Shown here: in pieces, positions 8,264 to 17,709 of the stretch | Layout: every line of letters begins with the position of its first letter | Numbering within the stretch: position 1 is the first letter of the stretch | DNA from: UBA6522 sp963664945 | GTDB lineage: Bacteria; Pseudomonadota; Gammaproteobacteria; Steroidobacterales; Rariloculaceae | Direction: 5' to 3' | Assembly: GCA_963664945.1 (NCBI GenBank) | Contig: OY761822.1 | Location: 3,410,001-3,474,000 of the forward strand | DNA: 64,000 nt | The notes under the pieces: generated by a model | Database searches by the model: none | What the model was told of the DNA's origin: nothing | What the model saw: the letters and a program-made list of their open reading frames with translations, nothing else | Program-made: the position numbers and the translations under genes

Positions 8264-9310
8264 ATGAGAGCCTTCTCTTCCGTCCTCGCAGCGCTGACCG
8301 TACAGGCCATGACGCCCGTGAGCGCACATCATGGACCGCCTACCAATGAAGCGCTGTTCCTTGCGGACGAACTGATCGAAATCGAGGGCGAATTGATCGA
8401 GGTCCTGTGGCGTAACCCTCACGTTCGCGCACACGTCCGGGTCACCGGGGAGGATGGCCGGCAAGTCACGTGGGATCTGCATCTGGGTCCGAGCCCCGGG
8501 GCGTTGGCGAGCAGGGGATACTCGGCCGAGGATTTTCTGGGGGAAATAAGAGCGGCGGGTTACGTATCCAGGCGCAGCCCCGATTCACTCGGGGTGGTCA
8601 ACTTGTTGCTGCCCAATGGCCAGGAGTGGGTATTGGGTAACCGGTCCATGCGTTGGTCCGGCACCGGATTGGCCGAGCCGACGCCGATAGACGAAACCAG
8701 GGTCACGCTGGCGGAACAGGCCGCCGAAGGGATCTTTCGCGTGTGGGGCCGGCGCTCGGGATTGGGCGCCCACTACCGAGCCTCCGTCGAAGCGCAAGCA
8801 TTGACCGAAACCGGCCGCGCGTTGGCGGACGCCTACAATCCCGTCGTCGACAACCTCCAGATCGACTGCCTGCAGGGCATGCCGGACGCAATGTTCGATC
8901 CATCGCCTCTGGAAATCATCGATCATGGAGCGCACATCGTCATCCACATCCAGCAGATGGACGCTGAACGGATCGTGCACATGGGCACGGAAGTGCCGCC
9001 GGCCGAGCCGCCATCCTCGTCCCTTGGATATTCCACGGGACATTGGGACGGCGATGAACTGGTGGTGAGCACATCCAATATCGATTGGCCCTACTACGCC
9101 GAGGTAGGCACGCCCCAGTCAACGCAAGCGCACTATGTCGAGCGGTTTTCGATCGCGGATGGCGGTGAAACGCTGAACTACTCGATCGCGATCACCGATC
9201 CGCTCACTTTCGCCGAGCCCTTCACGATCGAAGCAACCCGGGATTGGGCTCCCGGCGTGGAGATAGAACCTTACAACTGCGCCTACGAGTGGGAAGAGTC
9301 CGCGGACTGA
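8264..9310 (+). CDS. Exported DUF6152-type protein, fused N and C domains
   Basis: 348 residues. Signal peptide ends V-S-A and the predicted mature protein begins H22-H23. The N-domain carries the EIEGELIEVLWRNPH motif typical of DUF6152. The C-domain (about residues 200-345) carries YSTGHWDGDELVVSTSNIDW, a TDP-x-T-F-x-EP segment and a terminal PYNC motif. Function is unknown. The mature N-terminal His-His plus the conserved NPH histidine suggests a metal site (inference). It follows the sulfatase by 9 bases and ends before a strong hairpin. Fused homologues lie at 19986 and 32197, and split ones at 18729, 28159, 28833 and 16746. Confidence 0.8.
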   Translation: MRAFSSVLAALTVQAMTPVSAHHGPPTNEALFLADELIEIEGELIEVLWRNPHVRAHVRVTGEDGRQVTWDLHLGPSPGALASRGYSAEDFLGEIRAAGYVSRRSPDSLGVVNLLLPNGQEWVLGNRSMRWSGTGLAEPTPIDETRVTLAEQAAEGIFRVWGRRSGLGAHYRASVEAQALTETGRALADAYNPVVDNLQIDCLQGMPDAMFDPSPLEIIDHGAHIVIHIQQMDAERIVHMGTEVPPAEPPSSSLGYSTGHWDGDELVVSTSNIDWPYYAEVGTPQSTQAHYVERFSIADGGETLNYSIAITDPLTFAEPFTIEATRDWAPGVEIEPYNCAYEWEESAD

Positions 9311-9330
9311 ATCGTGCCGCAATCAGATCG

Positions 9331-9368
9331 AACCCCGGCCGGCACGTCGTGCGCCGGCCGAGGTTATT
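9331..9368. terminator. Bidirectional hairpin terminator between convergent genes
   Basis: CGGCCGGC (9336-9343) pairs with GCCGGCCG (9353-9360) around a 9-base loop. The stem extends by AACC/GGTT after one mismatch, and TTATT follows. It sits between the stop of the DUF6152 gene (plus) and that of the TonB receptor (minus), where a shared terminator is expected. Confidence 0.7.
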
Positions 9369-9392
9369 GAAAGGAGTGCCTGAGCCCCCGAT

Positions 9393-11936
9393 TCAGAACG
9401 AATAGTTCAGTCGCAGGCCGAGTTCCCGGGGCAGGCGCGGCCGGTAGCGGCAGTTGGCCTGCGACGCACCGCGGCCCGGAAGGCTGCGGTCTCGCCAGCC
9501 GCACTGTACGTCCAGGACCGAATCGTCGTCCGTCAAGTTGGCGCCGTAGAAAATGACGTCCCAGTTTTCGTTGGCGATGGTCAACTGCCCAGTGACCTGC
9601 GTTTGAGGCCCCAACTCCATGAGGTTGATGATGTCGCGATATTGCGGCCCCTGGTGGCGCAGGCCCAGGCGTGCCGTCCAACCCCAGCCGTTGCCGATTT
9701 CGCCGGAATAGGACCCGGACAGCGTACCGGAAACCTCGGATACCTCCTCGATATGATTCCCGGACACGTCAACGCAGTCGGCGATGACGCCGTGCTCCTC
9801 TACCGTGTAGTCGGGCTCAAGACCAAAATCACCGACGGACTCGGGATCGCAGTTTTCCGCGTATACGTTGTTCTGCAATGCCAGGCTGCCGCGGAAGGAC
9901 CAGTTGTCGGTAGCCCGCCATGTCGCCTCGAACTCCAGGCCCGAGAGGTCGCCGTCGCCCCGGTTGGCCTGAGTGGCCGGGTCGAAGTCGTCATCTTCGC
10001 CGAAGCTCACGCCGTTGTACGAGAAACCGTCGGGCGCGTTGGGGTCGATATAGGCGTCGAGCCAGCCGGGGTCAAAGAGGTTCAGATCAAGACCGAGGCC
10101 CAGGATCATGTCCTGCCAGTCCATGGTGTAGGCGGTCGCGGCAAGCTGGAGCCGTCCATCGAGTGCATTGCCCTTGATACCCACTTCGAAGTTGGTCAGT
10201 TTCTCCTCGGTCGAGGAGACGAAGTCGTCGGCGTTAAAGGAGACGATGCCCGCCGCTTGTGCAGCATAGAAGGCGGCCTGGACGCCGGGGTCCGCAAGTT
10301 CCGGCGTACTGGTGGCCGGGTTGGTTCCGCTTGAATACTGAGCATAGACCGACCATTCGTCGTTGAGCGCGTGATTCAGCGCAAGACGCGGTTGGAACGA
10401 GTCCGTCACCTGCGTGATCACCGTGCCGCCGACCACCTCGATGGTGGTTCTGTCATCACGTTGCATGCGTCCCTCGAAAGAGAGCGTGGTGGTATCGGAG
10501 AAGTCGTAGGTGATGTTGCCGTAAACGCCCGTGGCGGTGGTCTCGTTGAACTGGCGGCGGTCCGGTTCGAACGGCTCGCAGTCGTTGATCTTGCATTCCA
10601 GGTCCAATTCCGGATATTCGAGGGCGGCAATCTGAAGAAACGTATCGTCCTTGTGGGTGAAATCGAATACCGAGACGCCGGCCAGCCAGCGCAGCGGCGC
10701 GTCGCCCGGCGAAACCCAGCGGATGTCGAAGTAAGTCTCATCCCTGTTCCTGGGGCTGCCCATGTTATTGGAAGTCCCCCGGTTGACGGCGCCCCGCTGG
10801 ATTCGCGGCGGCACGTCGGTCATGTCGCCGTCGTGCCAGCGCAAGGCCTCTTCCTCGTGGTAGGAGGCAATGAGCTGAACAAAACTGCCGTCGTCCATGG
10901 AAAAGTTGAATTCCCCTTGAATCCGCGAACGTTCGGCTCGGGCCGTGGGATCGATCACGCTGACCGACTGGGCAATGTAGAAGTCTTGCGTTCCCGGCTC
11001 GAAATATGTCGTCAGGTCATGGTTGCGTCGCGGCTGCAAGCCGTCTATCTGGCAATTGAACTCGCCTGCGAAGTAGGGTACCCGATTGGCAAGAACGTGA
11101 TTGAGGCAGGCTTCGCGAGCATCCGCCGGCAGGAGCACTTCGTTGGAGGGTCCATCGTTGTGCGATAACTGCGAAGCGGTGATTTCCATGTCGAAGCGGT
11201 CGTTCGGGGTGTACTTGAGTTTCCCCGCGAAGTAATCGGTAGCCGTACTGCCCGTCTGTACACCATCGGTTGCGATCCACTCCTCCGGACCATCGAACTC
11301 CTCGGAGACGACGTCCAGGGTATAGCCCAGCGTGTCCGAAATCGGGCCATCGAGAGCGAGGCCCAGAATGGTGCGGTTCTGGTTCGAGAAGGTGGTCTTG
11401 ATTGTCGTGTTCTGTTCCTCGCCGGGATCGCGGGTGACGAAGTTGATCGCCCCGGAGAAGGTCGCGCGGCCGAAGGCCGAGCTTTGCGGGCCACGCAGCA
11501 CCTCGATTCGCTCGAGGTCGCCGAACCGGTAGGGCGCTGCATTTCCGAGAATGGGCGCACCGTCAATGAAAACGCTCATTTTCTGATTGAGGACGTTTTG
11601 GGCTGTCTGCTGCACGCCGCGAATCGTGGGGCTGGTGCCAAGCCGGTCGCGCCGCTCCTCGTACTCCACACCCGGCGTCTCCGCGTAGAGGTCGAAGTGA
11701 TCCAGGACGGTTGCTTCCTGGATGAAATCGTCGGTCAGCACCGAAATGGCAACCGGGACATCCTGGAGACTCTCTTCACGCCGCCGGGCGGTGACGAGGA
11801 CTTCCTCCAGCAAGGCGTCTGCGCCCGCTTCCTGCGCTTGCGTGGTCGGCACGGCAAGCAGTGAAAGCGTTGCAGCCGCTCCACAGGCGGCCATTCTGGT
11901 CATTACGAATCGCTGAAAAAGTTTGTCCACACGCAT
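9393..11936 (-). CDS. TonB-dependent outer-membrane receptor
   Basis: 847 residues. Signal peptide covers about residues 1-34 (ends TTQAQE). The TonB-box region and plug begin EEVLVTARRREESLQDVPVA, with the plug motif RGPQSSAFGRATFSGAINFV. A 22-strand barrel follows and the protein ends in aromatic Phe (LGLRLNYSF), the BAM recognition signal. It would import a large or scarce substrate in a TonB/ExbBD-dependent way; the ligand is unknown. The start is set at ATG 11936 with AAGGGTGAAG upstream; an in-frame GTG at 11972 would add 12 residues before the signal. The downstream-located paralogue at 12257-14797 is similar end to end, and both lie between two sulfatase units. Confidence 0.92.
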   Translation of the reverse strand: MRVDKLFQRFVMTRMAACGAAATLSLLAVPTTQAQEAGADALLEEVLVTARRREESLQDVPVAISVLTDDFIQEATVLDHFDLYAETPGVEYEERRDRLGTSPTIRGVQQTAQNVLNQKMSVFIDGAPILGNAAPYRFGDLERIEVLRGPQSSAFGRATFSGAINFVTRDPGEEQNTTIKTTFSNQNRTILGLALDGPISDTLGYTLDVVSEEFDGPEEWIATDGVQTGSTATDYFAGKLKYTPNDRFDMEITASQLSHNDGPSNEVLLPADAREACLNHVLANRVPYFAGEFNCQIDGLQPRRNHDLTTYFEPGTQDFYIAQSVSVIDPTARAERSRIQGEFNFSMDDGSFVQLIASYHEEEALRWHDGDMTDVPPRIQRGAVNRGTSNNMGSPRNRDETYFDIRWVSPGDAPLRWLAGVSVFDFTHKDDTFLQIAALEYPELDLECKINDCEPFEPDRRQFNETTATGVYGNITYDFSDTTTLSFEGRMQRDDRTTIEVVGGTVITQVTDSFQPRLALNHALNDEWSVYAQYSSGTNPATSTPELADPGVQAAFYAAQAAGIVSFNADDFVSSTEEKLTNFEVGIKGNALDGRLQLAATAYTMDWQDMILGLGLDLNLFDPGWLDAYIDPNAPDGFSYNGVSFGEDDDFDPATQANRGDGDLSGLEFEATWRATDNWSFRGSLALQNNVYAENCDPESVGDFGLEPDYTVEEHGVIADCVDVSGNHIEEVSEVSGTLSGSYSGEIGNGWGWTARLGLRHQGPQYRDIINLMELGPQTQVTGQLTIANENWDVIFYGANLTDDDSVLDVQCGWRDRSLPGRGASQANCRYRPRLPRELGLRLNYSF

Positions 11937-12256
11937 GACTTCACCCTTGTCCCTTTCGCAAATGACTAACACTCGATCCAGAAAGTTGCTGTATCAAAGA
12001 CGGTACAAACACCCTAACAGGGTAGCTTTCTCGCGTCATGAAGGATACAAGAACACATATCAAGAACTTCGGTTGCAATGCATTCTGCTTATGGTGGCGG
12101 TTTTTGCCTTCGTCGTCTTGTCGTGCGCGGCAGAATCGCCCTTTCGTAGCGGCGGAACAACGCGCTTGTACCGCCTCATCGTAATCCCGGGCAATGAAAA
12201 ACCCCGCCCGGCTGATGCACCGGACGGGGTCGTTTCCTGATGGATCGGAGTTTGGC
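11937..12256. other. 320-base region between two TonB receptor genes
   Basis: It holds the 5' leader of the 9393-11936 receptor, a short dyad ACCCT-AAC-AGGGT at 12011-12023, and the intrinsic terminator of the upstream receptor gene at 12196-12230. No convincing coding sequence is seen here. Confidence 0.6.
12196..12230 (-). terminator. Rho-independent terminator of TonB receptor gene
   Basis: Read on the minus strand, ACCCCG-T-CCGG pairs with CCGG-G-CGGGGT around the loop TGCATCAG and is followed directly by a T-run (TTTTTC). It lies 27 bases after the stop of the 12257-14797 gene. Stem, loop and U-tract are all canonical. Confidence 0.88.
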
Positions 12257-14797
12257 TCAGAACGAATAATTCAACCGAAGCCCCAATTCCCGCGGGATAC
12301 GCGGACGATAACGCCAGCTCCAGGTTCGCCCGACCCTGTTGTCCCTGTAGTCATCGAGATCCAGCGGCGTGGTCTCATTGGTGAGGTTATTGCCGAACAG
12401 GATGATGTCCAGGTTGTTGTTACCGAAGGTGATCTGACCCGTAACCGTCGTTGCAGCGGGTAGCTGAACCCAGTTGATGACGTCATAGTATTTCGGGCCC
12501 TGGTGGCGAACGCCAAGACGTCCGGTCCACTCCCAAGCGCCGCCGAGCGACCCGGCGTAGGCGGCGGAAAACGTGCTGGAGGTCTCCGAATTTCGCTCGA
12601 TCTCATTGCCGGCCACTTCGTAACAGTCAGCTCCCCTGACCGTGGCCGTCGCGTCGAACCCCCAGTCTTCGACCGGCTGGACGTCGCAGTTCTCGGCGTA
12701 TTTGTTGTCCTGCAGCGCCAGCGTTCCCCGCAGGGACCAGTTGTCGGTTGCCCGCCAGATTGCCTCGACCTCGATACCCTTCAGGTCGCCGCTGCCCTGA
12801 TTGACCCGCACGCCGGTGACGTGGACGTCTTCGTCGGAATAGATGACGCCATTGGACCAGGAGCCGTCGTTCCAGCAGTTGGAGATGCCCGCGCAACTAT
12901 AACTCCCGTCGGGCAGCTCAACTGCGGGGTTACCCAACCAGTCGAACGTGTGGCTCAATAACATGTCGGCCCAGTCAAGGACATAAAAGGAGGCCGCAAG
13001 CTGGAGCCGGCCGTCGAGCGAGTTGCCCTTGATCCCGAACTCGAGGTTGGTCAGTGTCTCTTCATCCGACGAGGCGAAGGTGGCGGCAGTGTAAGTGATG
13101 ACACCCGCGTCAAAAGCCGCCTGACTGCTCGCCTGAATCACCGGATTGATCATCTCCGGCGTGGTCGTGGCGGGGCTCGTTCCCTGGGCAAGCTGGCCGT
13201 ACAGCGACCAGTCATCGTTCAGGGCATGAGTGATGGCCATACGTGGTTGAAAGGAATCCGTGACCTGGGTGACGTTCAGACCGCTGACCGTGTCCAGGGT
13301 GAATTGTTCGTCACGCTGAACGCGTCCCTCGAAGGAGAGCGTCGTCCGGTCGCTGAGATCGTAGCTGATATTGCCGTATACACCCAACGCGTCGGTAGTG
13401 AGATTCTGCCGCCGGTCCGGCTGGAATTCCATGCAGTCGTTTACAAGACACTGCAGCCCCAGTTCCGGAAACTCGACTCCGGTAAATTGGTTGATAGCCG
13501 CGTCATTGAAGGCAAACTCGAACCTGGAGACGCCCACCAACCATCGTAGCCGGGAGTCCTCGGGTGAGAGCCAGCGAACGTCAATGTAACGCTCGTAGTC
13601 GGTTTTGCGGCGGTTGCCCATATTTGCCGTGAGCATGGAACTGAACGTGCCCCTGCTGGTGATCGTGGGGGTATCGCTCATATCCGAGTCGATCCAACGT
13701 CTCGTGTTATCGAAGCCGGATGTCAGGATTGCCTGAAGCAGGCTGCCATTATCGAAGCTGAAGTTGAATTCGCCGGTAAATCTCTGCCGATCCTGGATTG
13801 CGCCCGGGCGCAGTATGCTCTCCGACCACGCCAGATTGTAGGCATCGGTACCTTCGACATACTCCCCGCGCAGATCGTGGTTCCGGGGGTTGGGCCCCTC
13901 GGTCAACTCGCAATTCCACACGCCACGGACATAGTGTCGCCCGTTGGGCAGTTCAGTGTTCATGCAATCGTCGATCGTGTCCGAATCTATCAGGTATTCA
14001 CTACCGGGCCCGTCGTCCGCCAATATTTGGGAAGCTGTCAGCTCCATATCGAAAAAGTCATTGGGCGTGTACTTCAGCTTGCCGGAATAGTATTCAGTAT
14101 TTGTGCTTCCCGAGCGGTAGCCGTCGGTGGTGATCCACTCATCCGGCGCACCCCAGTCCTCCTGGACGACGTCGAGCGTGAATCCCAATGTCTCGGTGAT
14201 CGGGCCATCCAGCGCCACGCCGAGGATGGTGCGGTTCTGGTTCGAGGCCGTGGCCTTCACGGTTGCGGCGAATTCATCGCCGGGATCCCGGGTCACGTAG
14301 TTGACGGCGCCCGCGAATGTCGCACGTCCGAACGCGGCACTCTGAGGGCCGCGCAGAACTTCGACCCGCTCAATATCGATGAACTGCATCGAGGCATTGG
14401 TACCGAAGAGCGGCCCCCCGTTGATGAAGATGGACACCTTCTGATTGGCCGGACCCTGAGAACCGGGGTTGATGCCGCGAATGGTCGTTCTGGACCCCAG
14501 CCGTTCCCGGGTTTGTTCGAAGTCGACACCGGGCGTTTCGGCGTAAAGGTCGTAGGGATCCAGAATATTCGCCTCCTCGACGAAATCGACGTCCATCACG
14601 GTGATGGCGACCGGCACGTCCCGGAGGCTTTCCTCACGCCGCCGGGCCGTGACGAGGATTTCCTCGATGAGGCTTTCGTCGGTCAGTTGGGCCTGCGCGG
14701 GCGCGGGCGCGACAAGTGCAGGCGCGATGATCGCTGCCGTGGTGAGTGCGAAAACAAGCCGCGTCACACGCGGCGCACGAGGTCGGTTTCCAGACAT
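12257..14797 (-). CDS. TonB-dependent outer-membrane receptor (paralogue)
   Basis: 846 residues with the same design as its neighbour: signal peptide to about residue 40 (APAPAQAQ), plug start EEILVTARRREESLRDVPVA, plug motif RGPQSAAFGRATFAGAVNYV and C-terminal LGLRLNYSF. Long conserved stretches such as TLSFEGRVQRDE and QVTDSFQPRMAITHALND show a duplication followed by divergence, mostly in extracellular-loop regions. The start is ATG 14797 with GAGGAA 8 bases upstream; a further ATG 27 bases up lacks a ribosome-binding site. It is divergent from the lipoprotein sulfatase at 15056, and the 258-base gap could carry shared control. Confidence 0.92.
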   Translation of the reverse strand: MSGNRPRAPRVTRLVFALTTAAIIAPALVAPAPAQAQLTDESLIEEILVTARRREESLRDVPVAITVMDVDFVEEANILDPYDLYAETPGVDFEQTRERLGSRTTIRGINPGSQGPANQKVSIFINGGPLFGTNASMQFIDIERVEVLRGPQSAAFGRATFAGAVNYVTRDPGDEFAATVKATASNQNRTILGVALDGPITETLGFTLDVVQEDWGAPDEWITTDGYRSGSTNTEYYSGKLKYTPNDFFDMELTASQILADDGPGSEYLIDSDTIDDCMNTELPNGRHYVRGVWNCELTEGPNPRNHDLRGEYVEGTDAYNLAWSESILRPGAIQDRQRFTGEFNFSFDNGSLLQAILTSGFDNTRRWIDSDMSDTPTITSRGTFSSMLTANMGNRRKTDYERYIDVRWLSPEDSRLRWLVGVSRFEFAFNDAAINQFTGVEFPELGLQCLVNDCMEFQPDRRQNLTTDALGVYGNISYDLSDRTTLSFEGRVQRDEQFTLDTVSGLNVTQVTDSFQPRMAITHALNDDWSLYGQLAQGTSPATTTPEMINPVIQASSQAAFDAGVITYTAATFASSDEETLTNLEFGIKGNSLDGRLQLAASFYVLDWADMLLSHTFDWLGNPAVELPDGSYSCAGISNCWNDGSWSNGVIYSDEDVHVTGVRVNQGSGDLKGIEVEAIWRATDNWSLRGTLALQDNKYAENCDVQPVEDWGFDATATVRGADCYEVAGNEIERNSETSSTFSAAYAGSLGGAWEWTGRLGVRHQGPKYYDVINWVQLPAATTVTGQITFGNNNLDIILFGNNLTNETTPLDLDDYRDNRVGRTWSWRYRPRIPRELGLRLNYSF

Positions 14798-14897
14798 GAT
14801 AATTTCCTCAATCGCTGCGGTCATTCGTTAGAGTTATGATGCGAATGCCATTGGCCGATCCGTGGCGGAAACGCAACAACAGCATGAATCCGATTTA

Positions 14898-14926
14898 ATA
14901 ATAGCGTATATGCAGGGTTTGAGTAA
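14898..14926 (-). promoter_or_regulatory. Possible promoter for the 12257-14797 receptor gene
   Basis: On the minus strand TATTAT (14898-14903) is a good -10, 17 bases after a weak -35-like TTACTC (14921-14926). It would give a leader of roughly 95 bases to ATG 14797. The weak -35 suggests activator dependence or another sigma factor. Confidence 0.3.
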
Positions 14927-15055
14927 GTTGCTGTCATCCAAAGGCATAAGGCCATGCGTTTTACTTATGCGGTGACACCGCCGCGAGATACTCTGCTATC
15001 GTCGTTTGGATGAGTTCCGTTTGCCGGGCGCGAGTTTTGACACAAGAGGGTGGGA

Positions 15056-16714
15056 ATGCAAAACAGGATACTCCCCATTGGAATGTGTCTTGCCGTCGGA
15101 CTGTTCGGATGTTCACGGCAGGCCCCTGATCCGGCTGGCGAACCGACTGCTTCGTCACCAGACGTCGACACGCGTCCAAATATCCTCTTCGTGGTCGTCG
15201 ACGACCTCGGATACACGGACATGGGTTCTTACGGCGGCGAAATCCCGACGCCCAACCTCGATAGACTCGCGTTCGACGGCGTGCGCTTTACCAATCTCCA
15301 TGCTGCGGCCAATTGCCAGGCGACACGCATCATGTTCATGGCCAGTACCAGCATCGCCAATGGCGAGGAAGAACTTCCCGAGAGCACGCCCAGGCCGGAC
15401 GGTGTGCGCAGCAGCGTATTGAGCCGGGACTGGGCGAGCATGGCGGCATTGTTGGGGGAGGCCGGTTACTCGACCTACATGGCGGGCAAATGGGACCTGG
15501 GTCCAGTGGAGGGATATCTTCCTCCGGGCCGCGGGTTCGACCGAAGCTTTGCGCTGATGGGCGCGTCGGGGAGCCACTTTGCGGACTATTTTCGAGGCGC
15601 CCCCTTTGCGGCGGACGGGGAAGTGATCGAAGCGGAGGATTTGCCGGCGGACTTCTACTCGACGGAATACTTTACAGACTGGATTCTGGAATACCTGGAC
15701 GCGCATGAAGCCGGCAGGCCCTGGTTTGCGTATCTGCCCTTCTCGGCGGTCCACTGGCCGTTGCAACTGCCCGATGAATGGCTGGACCGTCATGCAGGCC
15801 GCTACGATATGGGCTACGACGAATTGCGTCTGGCCCGCGTAGCCCGGGCCGAGGAACTCGGCGTGGTGCCCGAAGGCGCGTCGCTCGATGCGTACCAGCC
15901 GGGCGCGGAGCCCTGGGCGGATCTGAGTCCGGAAGAACAACGCAAGTACGCACGGGCGCAGGAAATTTACGCCGGCATGCTCGAGTACGTGGACATGAGC
16001 GTCGGACGCCTCGTGGACTACCTGGAAGAGACTGGCCAACTGGACAACACCGTCATCATGGTCATGTCGGACCACGGGGGATCCTCAAGCGAAGCGGGCG
16101 TTTACCCGGGCCGGCCTCCGGCGGCGCCCGACAGACGGGTCACCGACGCGTTCGACAATCGCCTGGAGAACTTCGGACGTGTTGGATCCTTTATCGACCA
16201 TGGCAGGGGATTTGCCGAGGCTGCCACCGCACCGCTCAAGGAATTCAAGGCAAGCCTCAGCGAGGGTGGGCTGCGTGCCGCCTCGTTGATTTACTATCCG
16301 TCAGCCATTCCCGCCGGCGGCATCAGCGGCGAATTCCTGACGGTCATGGATATTCTCCCGACGTTCCTGGAGGCTGCGGGAACCGAGCATCCAGGGGCCG
16401 GCGAGTTTCAGGGCCGGCAAATCAACGACATCCTCGGCCGCTCATTCTGGTCGCACGTGACCGGGCAGGCGGTGTCGGTGCATCCGCCGGACTACGTCGT
16501 CGGCTGGATACGCCAGGACGCGGGCGCCCTGATTCGCGGCGGCTACAAGGTGGTCAACGATGTCCCCGGAGGGGGGCAGAGCGGCGGCATGGGAGCCACG
16601 CCGTGGCGACTCTACGACATTGCAAGCGACCCGGGTGAAACCACCGATTTGGCCGCTGAACTGCCCGAACTGACCGCCGAACTGGTCGCGGAGTGGGCGA
16701 CCAACTGGCGATAG
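15056..16714 (+). CDS. Lipoprotein sulfatase
   Basis: 552 residues. The lipobox is LFGC with Cys19, followed by a short Pro/Ser linker. The catalytic domain starts NILFVVVDDLGYTDMGSYGG. The formylglycine signature is C87-Q-A-T-R, with Ala at the third position, within the accepted C-x-(P/A)-x-R pattern. AVHWPLQLPDEWLDRHAGRY and VMSDHGGSSSEAG match the sulfatase at 6593 almost word for word, so the two are paralogues. ATG 15056 is preferred over GTG 15050 because AGAGGG lies just upstream and the signal peptide starts there. It is the first gene of a plus-strand run that continues with exported proteins of unknown function. Confidence 0.92.
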   Translation: MQNRILPIGMCLAVGLFGCSRQAPDPAGEPTASSPDVDTRPNILFVVVDDLGYTDMGSYGGEIPTPNLDRLAFDGVRFTNLHAAANCQATRIMFMASTSIANGEEELPESTPRPDGVRSSVLSRDWASMAALLGEAGYSTYMAGKWDLGPVEGYLPPGRGFDRSFALMGASGSHFADYFRGAPFAADGEVIEAEDLPADFYSTEYFTDWILEYLDAHEAGRPWFAYLPFSAVHWPLQLPDEWLDRHAGRYDMGYDELRLARVARAEELGVVPEGASLDAYQPGAEPWADLSPEEQRKYARAQEIYAGMLEYVDMSVGRLVDYLEETGQLDNTVIMVMSDHGGSSSEAGVYPGRPPAAPDRRVTDAFDNRLENFGRVGSFIDHGRGFAEAATAPLKEFKASLSEGGLRAASLIYYPSAIPAGGISGEFLTVMDILPTFLEAAGTEHPGAGEFQGRQINDILGRSFWSHVTGQAVSVHPPDYVVGWIRQDAGALIRGGYKVVNDVPGGGQSGGMGATPWRLYDIASDPGETTDLAAELPELTAELVAEWATNWR

Positions 16715-16745
16715 CGTTCCGCGTGGATCGATTAAACTATCAGTC

Positions 16746-17708
16746 ATGAAAGCAGACATGCAATCCGTCTTGAATCCTGTCGCGGGACTGTATCGACGCA
16801 AGGCTTGGTCTCTTGTCGGGAGCCGGTCCCTGGCCGGGTGCCTGGCGACGGTGCTGCTCACCGTTTTCAGCTTTCCAGCGGCCGCTCAGGTCGATATCGC
16901 CAACATGTGGCGGCCGCTGCCCCACAACCAGGACGGCAGCGGAATGATCGGGGACGCAGCAGGCGTTCCCATCAGCCAGGATGGAAGCTGGCGGGCCCAG
17001 AGCTGGTCCGCCGAGGAGTACGACGTGGCGGAGTGGGTCTGCCGGCCCCACGCGTGGGACTACTCGCTGGAAGGGCCCCTCGCGCAGGTCCGTTTTGCAA
17101 CGGAGTACGACCAGGCCACTCAGGACATCGCCGCCTACCGCGGACACATCTACATGCAGTGGCAGCAGCAGACGATCTGGATGGACGGACGGCCGCATCC
17201 GCCGAAGAATGCACCGCATACCTGGAGCGGCTTCACCACCGGTCGCTGGGACGGCGACGTGCTGGTGACGACCACGACTCACCTCAAGGAGGCCTATATC
17301 CGGCGCTGGGGACTGATGCGCAGCGACCAGACGACGGTGACCACGCGCTGGCGGCGATTCGGCGACTACCTCCAGGCGACAGTGATCATGTATGACCCGG
17401 TCTATCTCACGGCGCCCTACAGTCGCAGTTCGCTGATCTGGATCAAGGACCCGGGCCTGGGCATGGATCCCTATCCTTGCGAGGAGGCGACCGAAACAGC
17501 CGTGCCCAAGGGCTCCGTTGCGCATTTTCTGCCGGGTGAGAGCTACATGCCGGCGTACGATCCGGAACGGTCCGATCCCTTCGGGACACCGTACGAGACG
17601 AGACTGGGCGGGGCCGAAACGATGTATCCCGAGTACATTGACAGGATGGCCACCATGGAGACTTCGTCGGCACCGCCTGACCCGGCCGATGTGCGGACGG
17701 GAAATTGA
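16746..17708 (+). CDS. Exported protein with the C-domain of the DUF6152 proteins
   Basis: 320 residues, signal peptide to about residue 48 (FPAAAQ). There is no His-His/NPH N-domain. It has FTTGRWDGDVLVTTTTHL, a YDPVYLTAPY segment and a PYPCEE motif, matching the C-domain of the fused proteins at 8264, 19986 and 32197. The mature start VDIANMWRPLPHNQDG is shared with a wider family of unknown function. It lies 31 bases after the sulfatase and 1 base before the degenerate MBL gene, so it is almost certainly co-transcribed. TAAACT sits 7 bases before the ATG, so an extra internal promoter is possible. The substrate or partner is unknown. Confidence 0.72.
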   Translation: MKADMQSVLNPVAGLYRRKAWSLVGSRSLAGCLATVLLTVFSFPAAAQVDIANMWRPLPHNQDGSGMIGDAAGVPISQDGSWRAQSWSAEEYDVAEWVCRPHAWDYSLEGPLAQVRFATEYDQATQDIAAYRGHIYMQWQQQTIWMDGRPHPPKNAPHTWSGFTTGRWDGDVLVTTTTHLKEAYIRRWGLMRSDQTTVTTRWRRFGDYLQATVIMYDPVYLTAPYSRSSLIWIKDPGLGMDPYPCEEATETAVPKGSVAHFLPGESYMPAYDPERSDPFGTPYETRLGGAETMYPEYIDRMATMETSSAPPDPADVRTGN

Positions 17709-17709
17709 C

